NCBI GenBank assembly: GCA_009838625.1
Contig: VXRG01000171.1
Location: 1 to 41,278, forward strand
Direction of reading: 5' to 3'
Length of the DNA: 41,278 nucleotides
DNA from: Caldilineaceae bacterium SB0664_bin_27
GTDB lineage: Bacteria > Chloroflexota > Anaerolineae > Caldilineales > Caldilineaceae
Shown: positions 1 through 6,466 of the stretch, one piece after another
How positions within the stretch are numbered: the first letter of the stretch is position 1
Layout: the number at the start of each line of letters is the position of its first letter
Made by a program: the position numbers and the translations under genes
The notes under the pieces: model-generated
Databases searched by the model: none
What the model saw: only the letters and a program-made list of their open reading frames with translations
What the model was told of the DNA's origin: nothing

Positions 1-5
1 GGCGT

Positions 6-47
6 TGCGGGGGGAGTCCCCCCGCACAAGGGAGGCCGCTTGCGGCC
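6..47. other. two adjacent GC-rich hairpins
   Basis: Two inverted repeats sit side by side: a 9-bp stem at 6-14/18-26 around a three-base loop, and GGCCGC at 34-39 pairing with GCGGCC at 42-47. They lie about 150 bp beyond the 3' end of the leftmost minus-strand permease gene. They could end that transcript or belong to a dispersed repeat. There is no T-run, so a standard intrinsic terminator is not supported. Bases 48-160 show nothing else recognisable. Confidence 0.4.
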
Positions 48-160
48 GACCGCCCAAAAGCAAGGAGTGACGAGTGAGAAAGGAGGAGAGAGAAACACCT
101 TCGCTCGCCCCGTTCAGGGCCGCGAATCAACATTGGCTGTGCAGCCACTGAAAACCAGAA

Positions 161-193
161 ACTGACTACTAAAAACTGACTACTAAAAACTGC
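161..193. repeat. 14-bp tandem repeat, about 2.4 copies
   Basis: The unit ACTGACTACTAAAA occupies 161-174 and 175-188, followed by a partial third copy. The last 16 bases (178-193) occur again, exactly and in reverse orientation, at 18468-18483. It lies directly after the stop of the permease gene that ends at 197. Function is unknown; a dispersed intergenic spacer repeat is most likely. Confidence 0.6.
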
Positions 194-196
194 AGT

Positions 197-1060
197 CTAA
201 CGGCCGGCGAGCCCGGTGAACTGCGCGCCCTGGACGAACTGGCGCTGGGCAAAGAAGAAGATGATGATGACCGGCAGGATGGTGATCATGGAGGCGGCCA
301 TGACGAGGTGCCAGAAGTTACCGAAGCGGCCTTTGAACCAGAGGAGCCCGAGGGGCAGAGTGTACATTTCGCTCTTGGAAATGTAGATGAGCGGCTCCAT
401 GAAGGCGTTGTAGTGCTGCAGGAAGGCGAAGATGGTGATCGTGGCGACGGCCGGGCCGCAGAGAGGAGTGATCACCTGCCAGAGGATGCGGAAGTTGGAG
501 GCGCCGTCGATCTTGGCGGCCTCGTCCAGCTCCAGGGGCAGGGTCAGCATGTACTGGCGCATGAGGAAGATGTAGAAAGCGGCGCCAAACCAGGCCGGCA
601 CCCACAGCGGGTAGAAGGTCCCCACCCAGTTTATCTCTTTGAAGATGATGAAGACCGGGATCATCGTTACCACGGCTGGCAGCATCATCGTCGCCAGCAG
701 AACGGTGAAAACAAAGTCGCGCCCCGGCCAGCGCAGGCGCGAGAGTCCGTATGCGACCGTGAGCGAACTCAGCACCATGCCGATCGTCCCCATGATGGAG
801 ACGAAAAAAGAGTTGCGGATGAAGAGATGGAAGGGGAGACGTCTGAAAACTTCGAAGTAGTTGTCCCATTTAGGCTCGGTTGGAATCCATTCGATCGGCG
901 TGATGAAGACCTGGCCGGGCAGCTTGAGCGACGTGCTGACCACCCAAGCAAGCGGCATTAGGAAGGTGAGCCCCAGGGCGATCATCGCGATGTGCAGGAT
1001 GAGATGACCGACTCTCGTCTGCTTTTTTCGGGATTGGAGCAGGGTTGTTCTTGCAGTCAT
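197..1060 (-). CDS. carbohydrate ABC transporter permease, MalG type
   Basis: This 287-residue inner-membrane protein is one half of the channel of a sugar importer. About six hydrophobic segments are visible, starting at residues 20-42. The cytoplasmic EAA loop, where the ATPase docks, reads LDEAAKIDGASN near residue 180. Length and order fit the MalG/UgpE family, which follows a MalF-type partner. The gene is the last of a three-gene minus-strand operon, 65 bp after the partner permease. The ATG at 1060 has no clear Shine-Dalgarno site, so translation may depend on the upstream gene. The substrate cannot be read from the sequence; an oligosaccharide or sugar acid is likely. No ATPase gene is nearby, so a shared MsmX-type ATPase encoded elsewhere is assumed. 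Confidence 0.93.
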   Translation of the reverse strand: MTARTTLLQSRKKQTRVGHLILHIAMIALGLTFLMPLAWVVSTSLKLPGQVFITPIEWIPTEPKWDNYFEVFRRLPFHLFIRNSFFVSIMGTIGMVLSSLTVAYGLSRLRWPGRDFVFTVLLATMMLPAVVTMIPVFIIFKEINWVGTFYPLWVPAWFGAAFYIFLMRQYMLTLPLELDEAAKIDGASNFRILWQVITPLCGPAVATITIFAFLQHYNAFMEPLIYISKSEMYTLPLGLLWFKGRFGNFWHLVMAASMITILPVIIIFFFAQRQFVQGAQFTGLAGR

Positions 1061-1125
1061 AACGTTAATCGGCGGCCGGCAGCCGGTGTGCAGCGGTCAG
1101 CGCCGTGTCCGGTCATTCGTCTCCT

Positions 1126-2067
1126 CTATAGCCTGCCTTCATAGTAGACCCAGCGGTTGGCGAAGAAGAACTGGATCGCGGTGAAGGTCATGATGATCAG
1201 GAACAGGATCCAGGCCAGCGAGGCGGCATAGCCCATCCGGAACAGTTCGAAGGCGTTGCGGTAAATGTAAAGCACCATGAAGAGGGTGGCGTTCTGCGGG
1301 CCGCCGTCGGTCATGATGAAGACGGTGGTGAAGACCTGGAAGCTGCCGATGATGCCGATGATCATGTTGAAAAAGATGATCGGCGAGATGATGGGGATGG
1401 TCACATTGATGAAGCGCCGCCAGGCGTTGGCGCCGTCGATCTCGGCGGCCTCCTGCAGTTCCTTGGGCACCCCCTGCAGACCGGCGAGGAAGATGATCAT
1501 CTGGAAGCCGGTCAACCACAGGCTCATGATGATCAGCGCCGGTTTGGCCCAGCCCGGCTCGAAAAGCCAGTTGATGGGCCCCAGCCCGAACCAGTGCAAC
1601 ACCTCGTTGAGAACGCCGAACTCGGGGTTGAGGATCTGGACCCAGACGACGGCAAAGGCGACAGCAGGGGTGATGGAGGGTAGATAGTAGACGGTGCGAT
1701 AGACGCTGAGCCCGCGAATCTGCTGGTTGAGCATCACAGCCAGCGCGAACGCGACCACCAGTTGCAGCGGGACGCCGATGAAGGTGTAGTAGGCGGTGTT
1801 GACGAGCGACTTGCCCACCAGCGGGTCGTTCAACATGCGCTCGAAATGGCCCGCTCCGATGAACTTGGGCGGCGCCAGCATGTTCCATTTGTGCAGGATG
1901 AGAAAAACGGAGTAGAGCATCGGCCCAACCCAGAGAGCGAGCACACCGAAGATGAAGGGGCTGGTGAAGAGCAGGCCGTCGCGCAGGTCGCGGCGTTGGG
2001 CCGCGGACATGCGCCGTCGGGTCTGCGGCTCTGTCTGGATAGCGGGCGTTGATGTCGTGGCAGTCAA
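1126..2067 (-). CDS. carbohydrate ABC transporter permease, MalF type
   Basis: This integral membrane permease of about 313 residues is the MalF/UgpA partner of the following MalG-type gene. Its EAA loop reads LQEAAEIDGANAW. The open frame runs back to 2289, but the extra N-terminus is Arg/Ser-rich and overlaps the end of the binding-protein gene, so it is not real coding. I prefer the TTG at 2065-2067: GGGAG lies about 10 bases upstream and the protein then begins TATTSTPAIQ. An ATG at 2010 (MSAAQRRDL) is the alternative and would give 294 residues. The gene follows the binding-protein gene after 67 bp that hold a large palindrome. The channel role is secure by family; the exact start is less so. 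Confidence 0.9.
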   Translation of the reverse strand: MTATTSTPAIQTEPQTRRRMSAAQRRDLRDGLLFTSPFIFGVLALWVGPMLYSVFLILHKWNMLAPPKFIGAGHFERMLNDPLVGKSLVNTAYYTFIGVPLQLVVAFALAVMLNQQIRGLSVYRTVYYLPSITPAVAFAVVWVQILNPEFGVLNEVLHWFGLGPINWLFEPGWAKPALIIMSLWLTGFQMIIFLAGLQGVPKELQEAAEIDGANAWRRFINVTIPIISPIIFFNMIIGIIGSFQVFTTVFIMTDGGPQNATLFMVLYIYRNAFELFRMGYAASLAWILFLIIMTFTAIQFFFANRWVYYEGRL

Positions 2068-2095
2068 AGAGGTGTACTCCCAGTTTGACGAGGAA

Positions 2096-2127
2096 CCGGC
2101 GGCCAGTAACCGGTTACTGGCCGCCGG
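2096..2127. promoter_or_regulatory. 32-bp perfect palindrome between binding-protein and permease genes
   Basis: Bases 2096-2111 are the exact reverse complement of 2112-2127, a 16-bp stem with no spare loop bases. It starts 7 bp after the stop of the minus-strand binding-protein gene and ends about 28 bp before the permease start. There is no T-run. In sugar ABC operons such hairpins commonly protect the binding-protein mRNA end and lower permease expression; that role is inferred here. Confidence 0.7.
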
Positions 2128-2134
2128 GCACTGA

Positions 2135-3523
2135 CTAAGCTCGGTCGGCCCAGTACTGATCGAGATGCGACTGGATTTCCGGCTGCGCGATCGCGAGCGC
2201 TTCGGCTGCGGACTCGGTCTGGCCCAGCAGTTTGTCCCACAGGACGGTGATCGGGCCGCCGCCGTAGGCCTGAATCTGTGAGCCTTCACCGAAGATCACG
2301 GAGATGGAGCTTTCGCGCATCGTGTTGGCGAAAGCATCGGTGTTCTCGAAGCCATAGACACCGGAGGCGATTTCGCCCCAGATGTTGGCGATGTTGTCGG
2401 GCGCGCCGCACATGCGGCCGCCGTTGGCGATGATCGTCTGGCCTTCTTCGCCAAGGATGAACTTGATGAGGTCCCAGCCTTCATCCTTGTACGCGGAAGG
2501 TGATGTGATCACATGGCCGTGGACGTGGCCGAAGGTGAAGTTAGTATCGGCCGTGCCCGTCGGCGCCTCAATCACGTCAAAATTGATGCCTTCTTCGGTC
2601 GTGGCCAATTCGCCCTGCAGGCGGGGCATCACCCACGGTCCTTCCAGGTACATGGCGACGCGGCCGGTATCGACACCGACGCCGCCACCCTCGACCACCT
2701 CCGGACCGGGGCTCCAGTCGTTGGCGATCGCATCGTAGACCAGATATTGGAGTGCAGAGGCGATGTCCTCGTTATCCCAGTAGGCCTCGGTCGGCTCGGT
2801 AATGCGGTCCCATTCAATATGGCCGTTGCGGCGCATGAAGGTGGTGCTGCGGCCATAGGCGCCGTTCCAGCCCTGTGCCTGGCCCCAACCATAGAACTTG
2901 GTGCCGTCCTCTTCATAGGAGAGGTCCTGAATGATCTGCTGGAACTCTTCCCACTTCCAGCCCGGTTGTGGATGGGCGACGCCCTTCTTGTCGAAGAGGT
3001 CTTTGTTGTAATAGATCACCAGCGAGCCGGTGTCGGTGGGGGTCATGTAGCGGCCGCCCTGCCACAGCGTCTGGTTGTCGTAGTTTTCGCCGCCGGGGAA
3101 GAAGTCATCGGCGCCGTCGCGAGCGATATAGTCGCTCATGTCATAAATCACCTGGTTTTCGGCGTAGGCCTGCCATATCCAGCCCTGGAAGTAGAGGACA
3201 TCGGCGGAGTCGTCCGCGGCGAAATTGGCCTGAATCTTCTCATAGTAGCCGCCGGGGTACTGCTCCACGGAGACGCTCACGCCTTCGTTCTGCGCCATGT
3301 AGGCGTTGACCATGTTCTCATAGACGACGGCATCCTGGACGTCGGCCCAGGCCGAGAGGCGCATTTCGATCATCTCCATGCTGGCGCCGGCATCGCCGCC
3401 GCTGTCTCCGGCCGGCGCTGCCGCCGGGGCTGCGCAGGCCGCCAGCAGAGCTCCGCCCGCCGTCAGTGCGCTCGCCTTGAGGAAGGATCGCCGGCTGATG
3501 GCGTTGTGTTGCAACTTGGACAT
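2135..3523 (-). CDS. extracellular sugar-binding lipoprotein of ABC transporter
   Basis: This 462-residue family-1 solute-binding protein would be exported and lipid-anchored to deliver a sugar to the permeases encoded downstream. The N-terminus holds a twin-arginine motif (SRRSFLK, Arg11-Arg12), a hydrophobic stretch and a lipobox LLAAC with Cys30, then an Ala/Pro/Gly linker. The mature part has the aromatic-rich pattern of the family, for example YFQGWIWQAY and GRVAMYLEGPW. I chose the ATG at 3523 rather than the longer frame to 3565 because AAGGAG lies 8 bases before it and the Tat signal then starts at the expected distance. It is first of three genes. The ligand is unknown. Confidence 0.93.
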   Translation of the reverse strand: MSKLQHNAISRRSFLKASALTAGGALLAACAAPAAAPAGDSGGDAGASMEMIEMRLSAWADVQDAVVYENMVNAYMAQNEGVSVSVEQYPGGYYEKIQANFAADDSADVLYFQGWIWQAYAENQVIYDMSDYIARDGADDFFPGGENYDNQTLWQGGRYMTPTDTGSLVIYYNKDLFDKKGVAHPQPGWKWEEFQQIIQDLSYEEDGTKFYGWGQAQGWNGAYGRSTTFMRRNGHIEWDRITEPTEAYWDNEDIASALQYLVYDAIANDWSPGPEVVEGGGVGVDTGRVAMYLEGPWVMPRLQGELATTEEGINFDVIEAPTGTADTNFTFGHVHGHVITSPSAYKDEGWDLIKFILGEEGQTIIANGGRMCGAPDNIANIWGEIASGVYGFENTDAFANTMRESSISVIFGEGSQIQAYGGGPITVLWDKLLGQTESAAEALAIAQPEIQSHLDQYWADRA

Positions 3524-3629
3524 TGATTTGACTCCTTCTAGCTGGTGTAAAGATGGTTGATTCAACTATCTGTTGTTGCTGGTTTGTTTCGTCAAATCTA
3601 TCACTCGATGCCGCGAGCCCTTTTGCGCG

Positions 3630-3818
3630 TCACGGCGGTGGGATATCCCAATCTTGCTCGGCGAGGACGCGATTCGCCTCCAGTGTCAGCATGATGGCCT
3701 CTTGCAGATTCGCTTTGGCCTCTTCAAGCGTTTCCCCTTGCGTATTGGCGCCGGGCAGTTCTTCAACGAACCCGATGTAGCCCTCGGGCACTTTTATGAA
3801 AACCGCGCTGAATTTCAA
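3630..3818 (-). CDS. HicB-family antitoxin-like protein, orphan
   Basis: This predicted 62-residue protein matches the N-terminal HicB fold of type II toxin-antitoxin antitoxins: LKFSAVFIKVPEGYIGFVEE followed by LPGANTQGETLEEAKANLQE. The start is probably the TTG at 3816-3818, with GGAAGG 8 bases upstream; the frame from 3902 would overlap the neighbouring gene with unfamily-like sequence. Only about 106 bp separate its stop from the binding-protein start, and the PhyH stop lies 57 bp upstream, so there is no room for a HicA toxin on either side. It is either a solitary HicB regulator or the remnant of a pair. Short HicB-only genes of this type are common and often have no known function. Confidence 0.75.
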   Translation of the reverse strand: MKFSAVFIKVPEGYIGFVEELPGANTQGETLEEAKANLQEAIMLTLEANRVLAEQDWDIPPP

Positions 3819-3874
3819 GTTGGAAACCTTCCGTCGCGCTGCCTCAGTACCCGCACTACATATATCGCGCGCGT

Positions 3875-4801
3875 TTAATCCTCTTCCTTTTTCGTCGGCC
3901 ACTGGCAGCCGCCTTCCCGGTCCGGGCGGATGTGCGAGAAGGACACATCTTCCGTGCCCTTCCAGGCATAGGGGTCGCGCCCGGCGACCATCACGATGTC
4001 GCGGAAGTCGAAGCTGGCTACGCCCAATTCGGCATTACCCGGATAGCGCCAGGGCAGCAGCGATTCGGCGCTCATGTAGTGGTTGACGAGTGCGCGGCGG
4101 AATCCGCCGGCGGCGCGGTTGGGCAGGGAGCGGTGCAGCAGATAGCCGTTGAAGAAGATGATGCTGCCGGCGGTCACCTCGACCGGCACGGCGTCGTCGT
4201 CGGTGTAGGGGAAGTCATAGGCCTCCACCACGCAGTCGAAGCGCTCGTCGTCGTGCTCCTTGGCGGGCCAGATCAGGCCGTTGGCGTGCGAGCCGGGGAT
4301 GACCCAGAGGCAGCCGTTCTCGACGGTGGCGTCATCGAGCGCGATCCAGGCGGCGTTCAGGGAACGGTCGCGCGTCGGGATGAAGGCTTCGTCCTGGTGC
4401 CAGGCCTGGCCCGGCTTGCCGGCCGACTTGACGAAGAGCATCGACTGCATGCTCTTCACGTTGGGGCCGATCACCCGCGTCAGCACGTCACAGATCGACG
4501 GATGCGCGAGCGTGTCGAACATCAGCTGTGAGAGTTTGTGCGGGAAATGGACGCAGAGTGTGCGTTGGATGACCTCGTCGTCGCTATCGTCGGGGCCTAC
4601 GGGCGGCAGGCCGTTGACCTCGCCCATCTCGCCGCGGCAGATGTGCACGGTCTCGTCACGCAGTGCCTGCACTTCATCCGGAGTCAGCGCGTCCGGCAGC
4701 GCCAGGAAACCGTTTTCGCGGAAGGAGGCGGCGTGTTCAGCGGTGACTTCCGGCCGCGTGACCGTCTGCGCGGGGGCGTCCATCGTTGCTGTCAGTGTCA
4801 T
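3875..4801 (-). CDS. PhyH family Fe(II)/2-oxoglutarate-dependent dioxygenase
   Basis: This 308-residue enzyme belongs to the phytanoyl-CoA dioxygenase family, which hydroxylates small molecules using iron and 2-oxoglutarate. The facial triad is visible: WHQDEAF gives His135 and Asp137, and LLHRSLPN gives the distal His223. The 2-oxoglutarate-binding Arg is in FRRALVNHY (Arg235 or Arg236). The conserved WIALDDATVENGCLWVIPGS segment lies between them. The ATG at 4801 has AGGAAC upstream; the in-frame ATG at 4858 gives an unlikely leader. A TTGACA-N18-TATAAT promoter lies 110 bp upstream, so this gene is probably transcribed on its own and may read into the HicB and transporter genes. The substrate is unknown; a second PhyH sits inside the other ABC operon at 38.3 kb. 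Confidence 0.93.
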   Translation of the reverse strand: MTLTATMDAPAQTVTRPEVTAEHAASFRENGFLALPDALTPDEVQALRDETVHICRGEMGEVNGLPPVGPDDSDDEVIQRTLCVHFPHKLSQLMFDTLAHPSICDVLTRVIGPNVKSMQSMLFVKSAGKPGQAWHQDEAFIPTRDRSLNAAWIALDDATVENGCLWVIPGSHANGLIWPAKEHDDERFDCVVEAYDFPYTDDDAVPVEVTAGSIIFFNGYLLHRSLPNRAAGGFRRALVNHYMSAESLLPWRYPGNAELGVASFDFRDIVMVAGRDPYAWKGTEDVSFSHIRPDREGGCQWPTKKEED

Positions 4802-4848
4802 GGGACTGTTCCTGTGTCTGGACGGCGGTGTTTTGTGCGTTGTCTGCA

Positions 4849-4881
4849 GCGACGGCAAAGGGTGGGATGCTGGGCCGTCGC
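4849..4881 (-). promoter_or_regulatory. hairpin in PhyH leader
   Basis: GCGACGGC at 4849-4856 pairs with GCCGTCGC at 4874-4881 (8-bp stem, 17-base loop). It falls inside the roughly 100-nt untranslated leader expected from the promoter at 4911-4940. It may affect stability or translation. No known riboswitch was recognised. Confidence 0.4.
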
Positions 4882-4910
4882 TAAAGGATTTGAAGAAGGG
4901 AATGGGTTGG

Positions 4911-4940
4911 ATTATACGGGTGGAGGGGGACTGGTGTCAA
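4911..4940 (-). promoter_or_regulatory. near-consensus sigma70 promoter for the PhyH gene
   Basis: Read on the minus strand, TTGACA (4935-4940) and TATAAT (4911-4916) are both perfect, with an 18-bp spacer. Transcription should start near 4904 and reach the PhyH start codon at 4801 after about 100 nt. Confidence 0.75.
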
Positions 4941-5005
4941 ACTTTTTGGGGTGGGGTGTTGGCCTGGATGGGATGGTATGTGAGCGGCAAGCCAAAGGTG
5001 AACAG

Positions 5006-5218
5006 CTACATCGGGGCCTGCTGTACAGCCAGAGAGGCTACATAGTCAAAACAGGCGAGTATATCTTCGCGCGTGACAGAAGGATATTCCTGGAGGAGAT
5101 CTTCGACGCTATCGCCGCAGGCCAGCATCCGCAGGATCTGATATACAGGAATGCGTGTCCCCTGGATGCAGGCCTGTCCGTGACACACCTGGGGGTCAAT
5201 GGTAATCCGATTTTTCAT
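5006..5218 (-). CDS. DUF433 family protein (antitoxin-like)
   Basis: This 70-residue protein has the DUF433 signature: RITIDPQVCHGQACIQGTRI, then PVYQILRMLACGDS and a helical tail SVEDLLQEYPSVTREDILAC. The fold is a small winged helix-turn-helix-like domain, usually encoded next to a DUF5615 PIN-like nuclease as its putative antitoxin. No such partner is present on either side, so the gene is orphaned. The ATG at 5218 is preceded by AAGGATGA at good spacing; the longer frame upstream is not family-like. A strong promoter lies about 100 bp upstream (5321-5349). Confidence 0.85.
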   Translation of the reverse strand: MKNRITIDPQVCHGQACIQGTRIPVYQILRMLACGDSVEDLLQEYPSVTREDILACFDYVASLAVQQAPM

Positions 5219-5320
5219 TCCTTCATCCTTCAGGGTATTCAGCCATACTTCAAAAAGATTGTCGCTATGGCTTGAGCGACGCCACGTAGCTGCCTCCTCG
5301 GCTCTCCAAGAGGTTTGGGC

Positions 5321-5349
5321 ATTATATACTTGACTTCGCAGCCGGACAA
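5321..5349 (-). promoter_or_regulatory. sigma70-like promoter for the DUF433 gene
   Basis: On the minus strand TTGTCC (5344-5349) and a perfect TATAAT (5321-5326) are separated by 17 bp. The start codon at 5218 lies about 95 nt downstream. The -35 surroundings closely resemble the promoter at 8248-8276. Confidence 0.7.
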
Positions 5350-5366
5350 TAGGTGGGCAGGGCAAA

Positions 5367-5519
5367 AATGGCTATGTCTTCGGCAACCGCTCCTCGCTTG
5401 AATGGTTAACTGACCAGTATCGCGTCAAGACGGACCGGTAGTGTGACATCGTCAACGACACTTGCCGCAGCGATGATCCACAGTACATCGTACAACTGAT
5501 CGGCATGGGGACCAGCTGA
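5367..5519 (+). pseudogene. C-terminal remnant of a type ISP restriction-modification enzyme
   Basis: Frame +1 from 5367 reads NGYVFGNRSSLEWLTDQYRV then KTDR, a stop (TAG 5439-5441), and CDIVNDTCRSDDPQYIVQLI. From family knowledge, the last residues of type ISP restriction-methylase-helicase proteins follow the pattern GNRSALEWVIDQYxVK...SGI..DPN....DPxYIV.LI. The match across both sides of the stop is close in order and spacing. Nothing of the large upstream part (more than a thousand residues in intact enzymes) remains: the sequence to the left is the DUF433 gene and its promoter. The remnant is on the strand opposite its neighbours. Bases 5520-5679 show no other gene and no convincing promoter. 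Confidence 0.7.
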
Positions 5520-5679
5520 GGCCTTGTGCACACTGTCTGTAAAACGTCGACGAAAATTAAGTCAACTCATGGCACTGTGATATTCTAAGTGCCCTTTGTA
5601 AACCCGTGTTGTCATTGATCAACGCCCCGGGCTTTGCGATCTGTAACCCTATTTCATCACACTATCGAAAGGTGCTGCT

Positions 5680-6087
5680 ATGAAGCGCTTTACCCGTATT
5701 GCAATCGCTGTCGCGCTGTTCGCCCTCTTGCCTGCCGCGCTGTGGGCACAGGACGAAGGCATTACTCTCGACACGCTGGCCGAAACGGTGGCTGCGCTGA
5801 CAGGGCGTGTGGATTCTATTGAAGAAAGAGTGTCTGTTCTGGAAAGTACGCCTGATGTTGGATTCTGCTCTCCGAGCGTCAAGAACTATCACCCTATGAC
5901 AATCGCTGGAATTTCCAAAGAATTGCCCGATCACGAACCCGAACTTTACCCTGATATTTCGTTCGTGCGCCTAAATACGGATACTGGCGAAATTATTGTC
6001 CAATGGCAATCCTGTTGTACAGAAATTGTCACAGAATACTATGACAGCCAGTGCCAGTGGACGGGATTTGAGTTGACCTCCAACTAA
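5680..6087 (+). CDS. secreted protein with short coiled-coil stalk, unknown function
   Basis: This 135-residue protein begins with a typical signal peptide (MKRFTRIAIAVALFALLPAA, cleavage near AWA-Q24). A short amphipathic stretch follows, TLAETVAALTGRVDSIEERV, ending VLESTP. The remaining 75 residues contain three or four cysteines (FCSPS, SCC, SQC) and no domain I recognise. The stalk is nearly repeated in the secreted SH3 protein at 35.3-36.1 kb, so it is probably a shared surface or oligomerisation module. The ATG has GAAAGGTG upstream. It is the only plus-strand gene between 1 and 13.7 kb. Coding-like sequence continues in another frame just past the stop, so the present C-terminus may be a frameshift product. 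Confidence 0.7.
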   Translation: MKRFTRIAIAVALFALLPAALWAQDEGITLDTLAETVAALTGRVDSIEERVSVLESTPDVGFCSPSVKNYHPMTIAGISKELPDHEPELYPDISFVRLNTDTGEIIVQWQSCCTEIVTEYYDSQCQWTGFELTSN

Positions 6088-6088
6088 T

Positions 6089-6322
6089 GGCTCACCACCA
6101 GTTCTATATGCGTGCAACCGTAAATTCTGGCACAAAGCTCCGTTCTCCCAAGAGGAGGCGCCTATACCCATCCACCCAGAGATGCGGGACCTCTGTCCCC
6201 TCAACTGACTTGCCATCAGTAGGCGCATCAACAACACAAGTGAATGGTGCGAAGCATAGAATTACAAGCCGTTCTGCAAATCCTGTGTGAACTGGCAAGA
6301 CTGCCTACGGCGAGTAGGATAG
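6089..6322 (+). pseudogene. possible decayed Cys-rich tail of the upstream secreted protein
   Basis: Frame +2 right after the stop of the preceding gene reads GSPPVLYACNRKFWHKAPFS and on to HPEMRDLCPLN, then TGA (6206-6208). It continues as RRINNTSEWCEA, TAG (6257-6259), then NYKPFCKSCVNWQDCLRRVG, and its final stop abuts the terminator stem at 6322. The composition (Cys, Trp, Tyr, charged residues, few repeats) is protein-like, and the next 5' codons merge with the end of the upstream frame. I read this as a frameshifted and interrupted 3' end. It could also be chance. A 67-codon frame starting at 6087 looks less protein-like. Confidence 0.35.
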
Positions 6323-6360
6323 CAAAGCCCCGGGCCACACTGCCCGGGGCTTTGCTTTTT
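6322..6360 (+). terminator. intrinsic terminator
   Basis: A perfect 13-bp stem (6322-6334 with 6343-6355, loop CCACACTG) is followed by TTTTT. It ends the plus-strand transcript of the secreted protein 235 bp upstream. It is oriented for the plus strand only. Bases 6361-6466 show nothing else. Confidence 0.9.
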
Positions 6361-6466
6361 CCTGCGGTTATCCCACTTGTCTCGTCGACCGCGCCACCGA
6401 CACTTCCAAATTCGTGGTAACAAGCCGCTGCAGCGCGTTGTATTCGCCGAAATCTTCACCGTCCCG

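Noticed and set aside
2513..3526. 337-codon plus-strand open frame
   Set aside because: Antisense to the first binding-protein gene; no domain and no start signal.
3555..3565. GTTGA-T-TCAAC dyad before the first binding-protein gene as an operator
   Set aside because: Only 5-bp half-sites and no convincing promoter beside it, so it is too weak to report as a regulatory site.
6087..6290. 67-codon frame overlapping the stop of the secreted protein (TAATG)
   Set aside because: The overlap suggests coupling, but the sequence is basic and featureless; the +2 frame over the same bases looks more protein-like.
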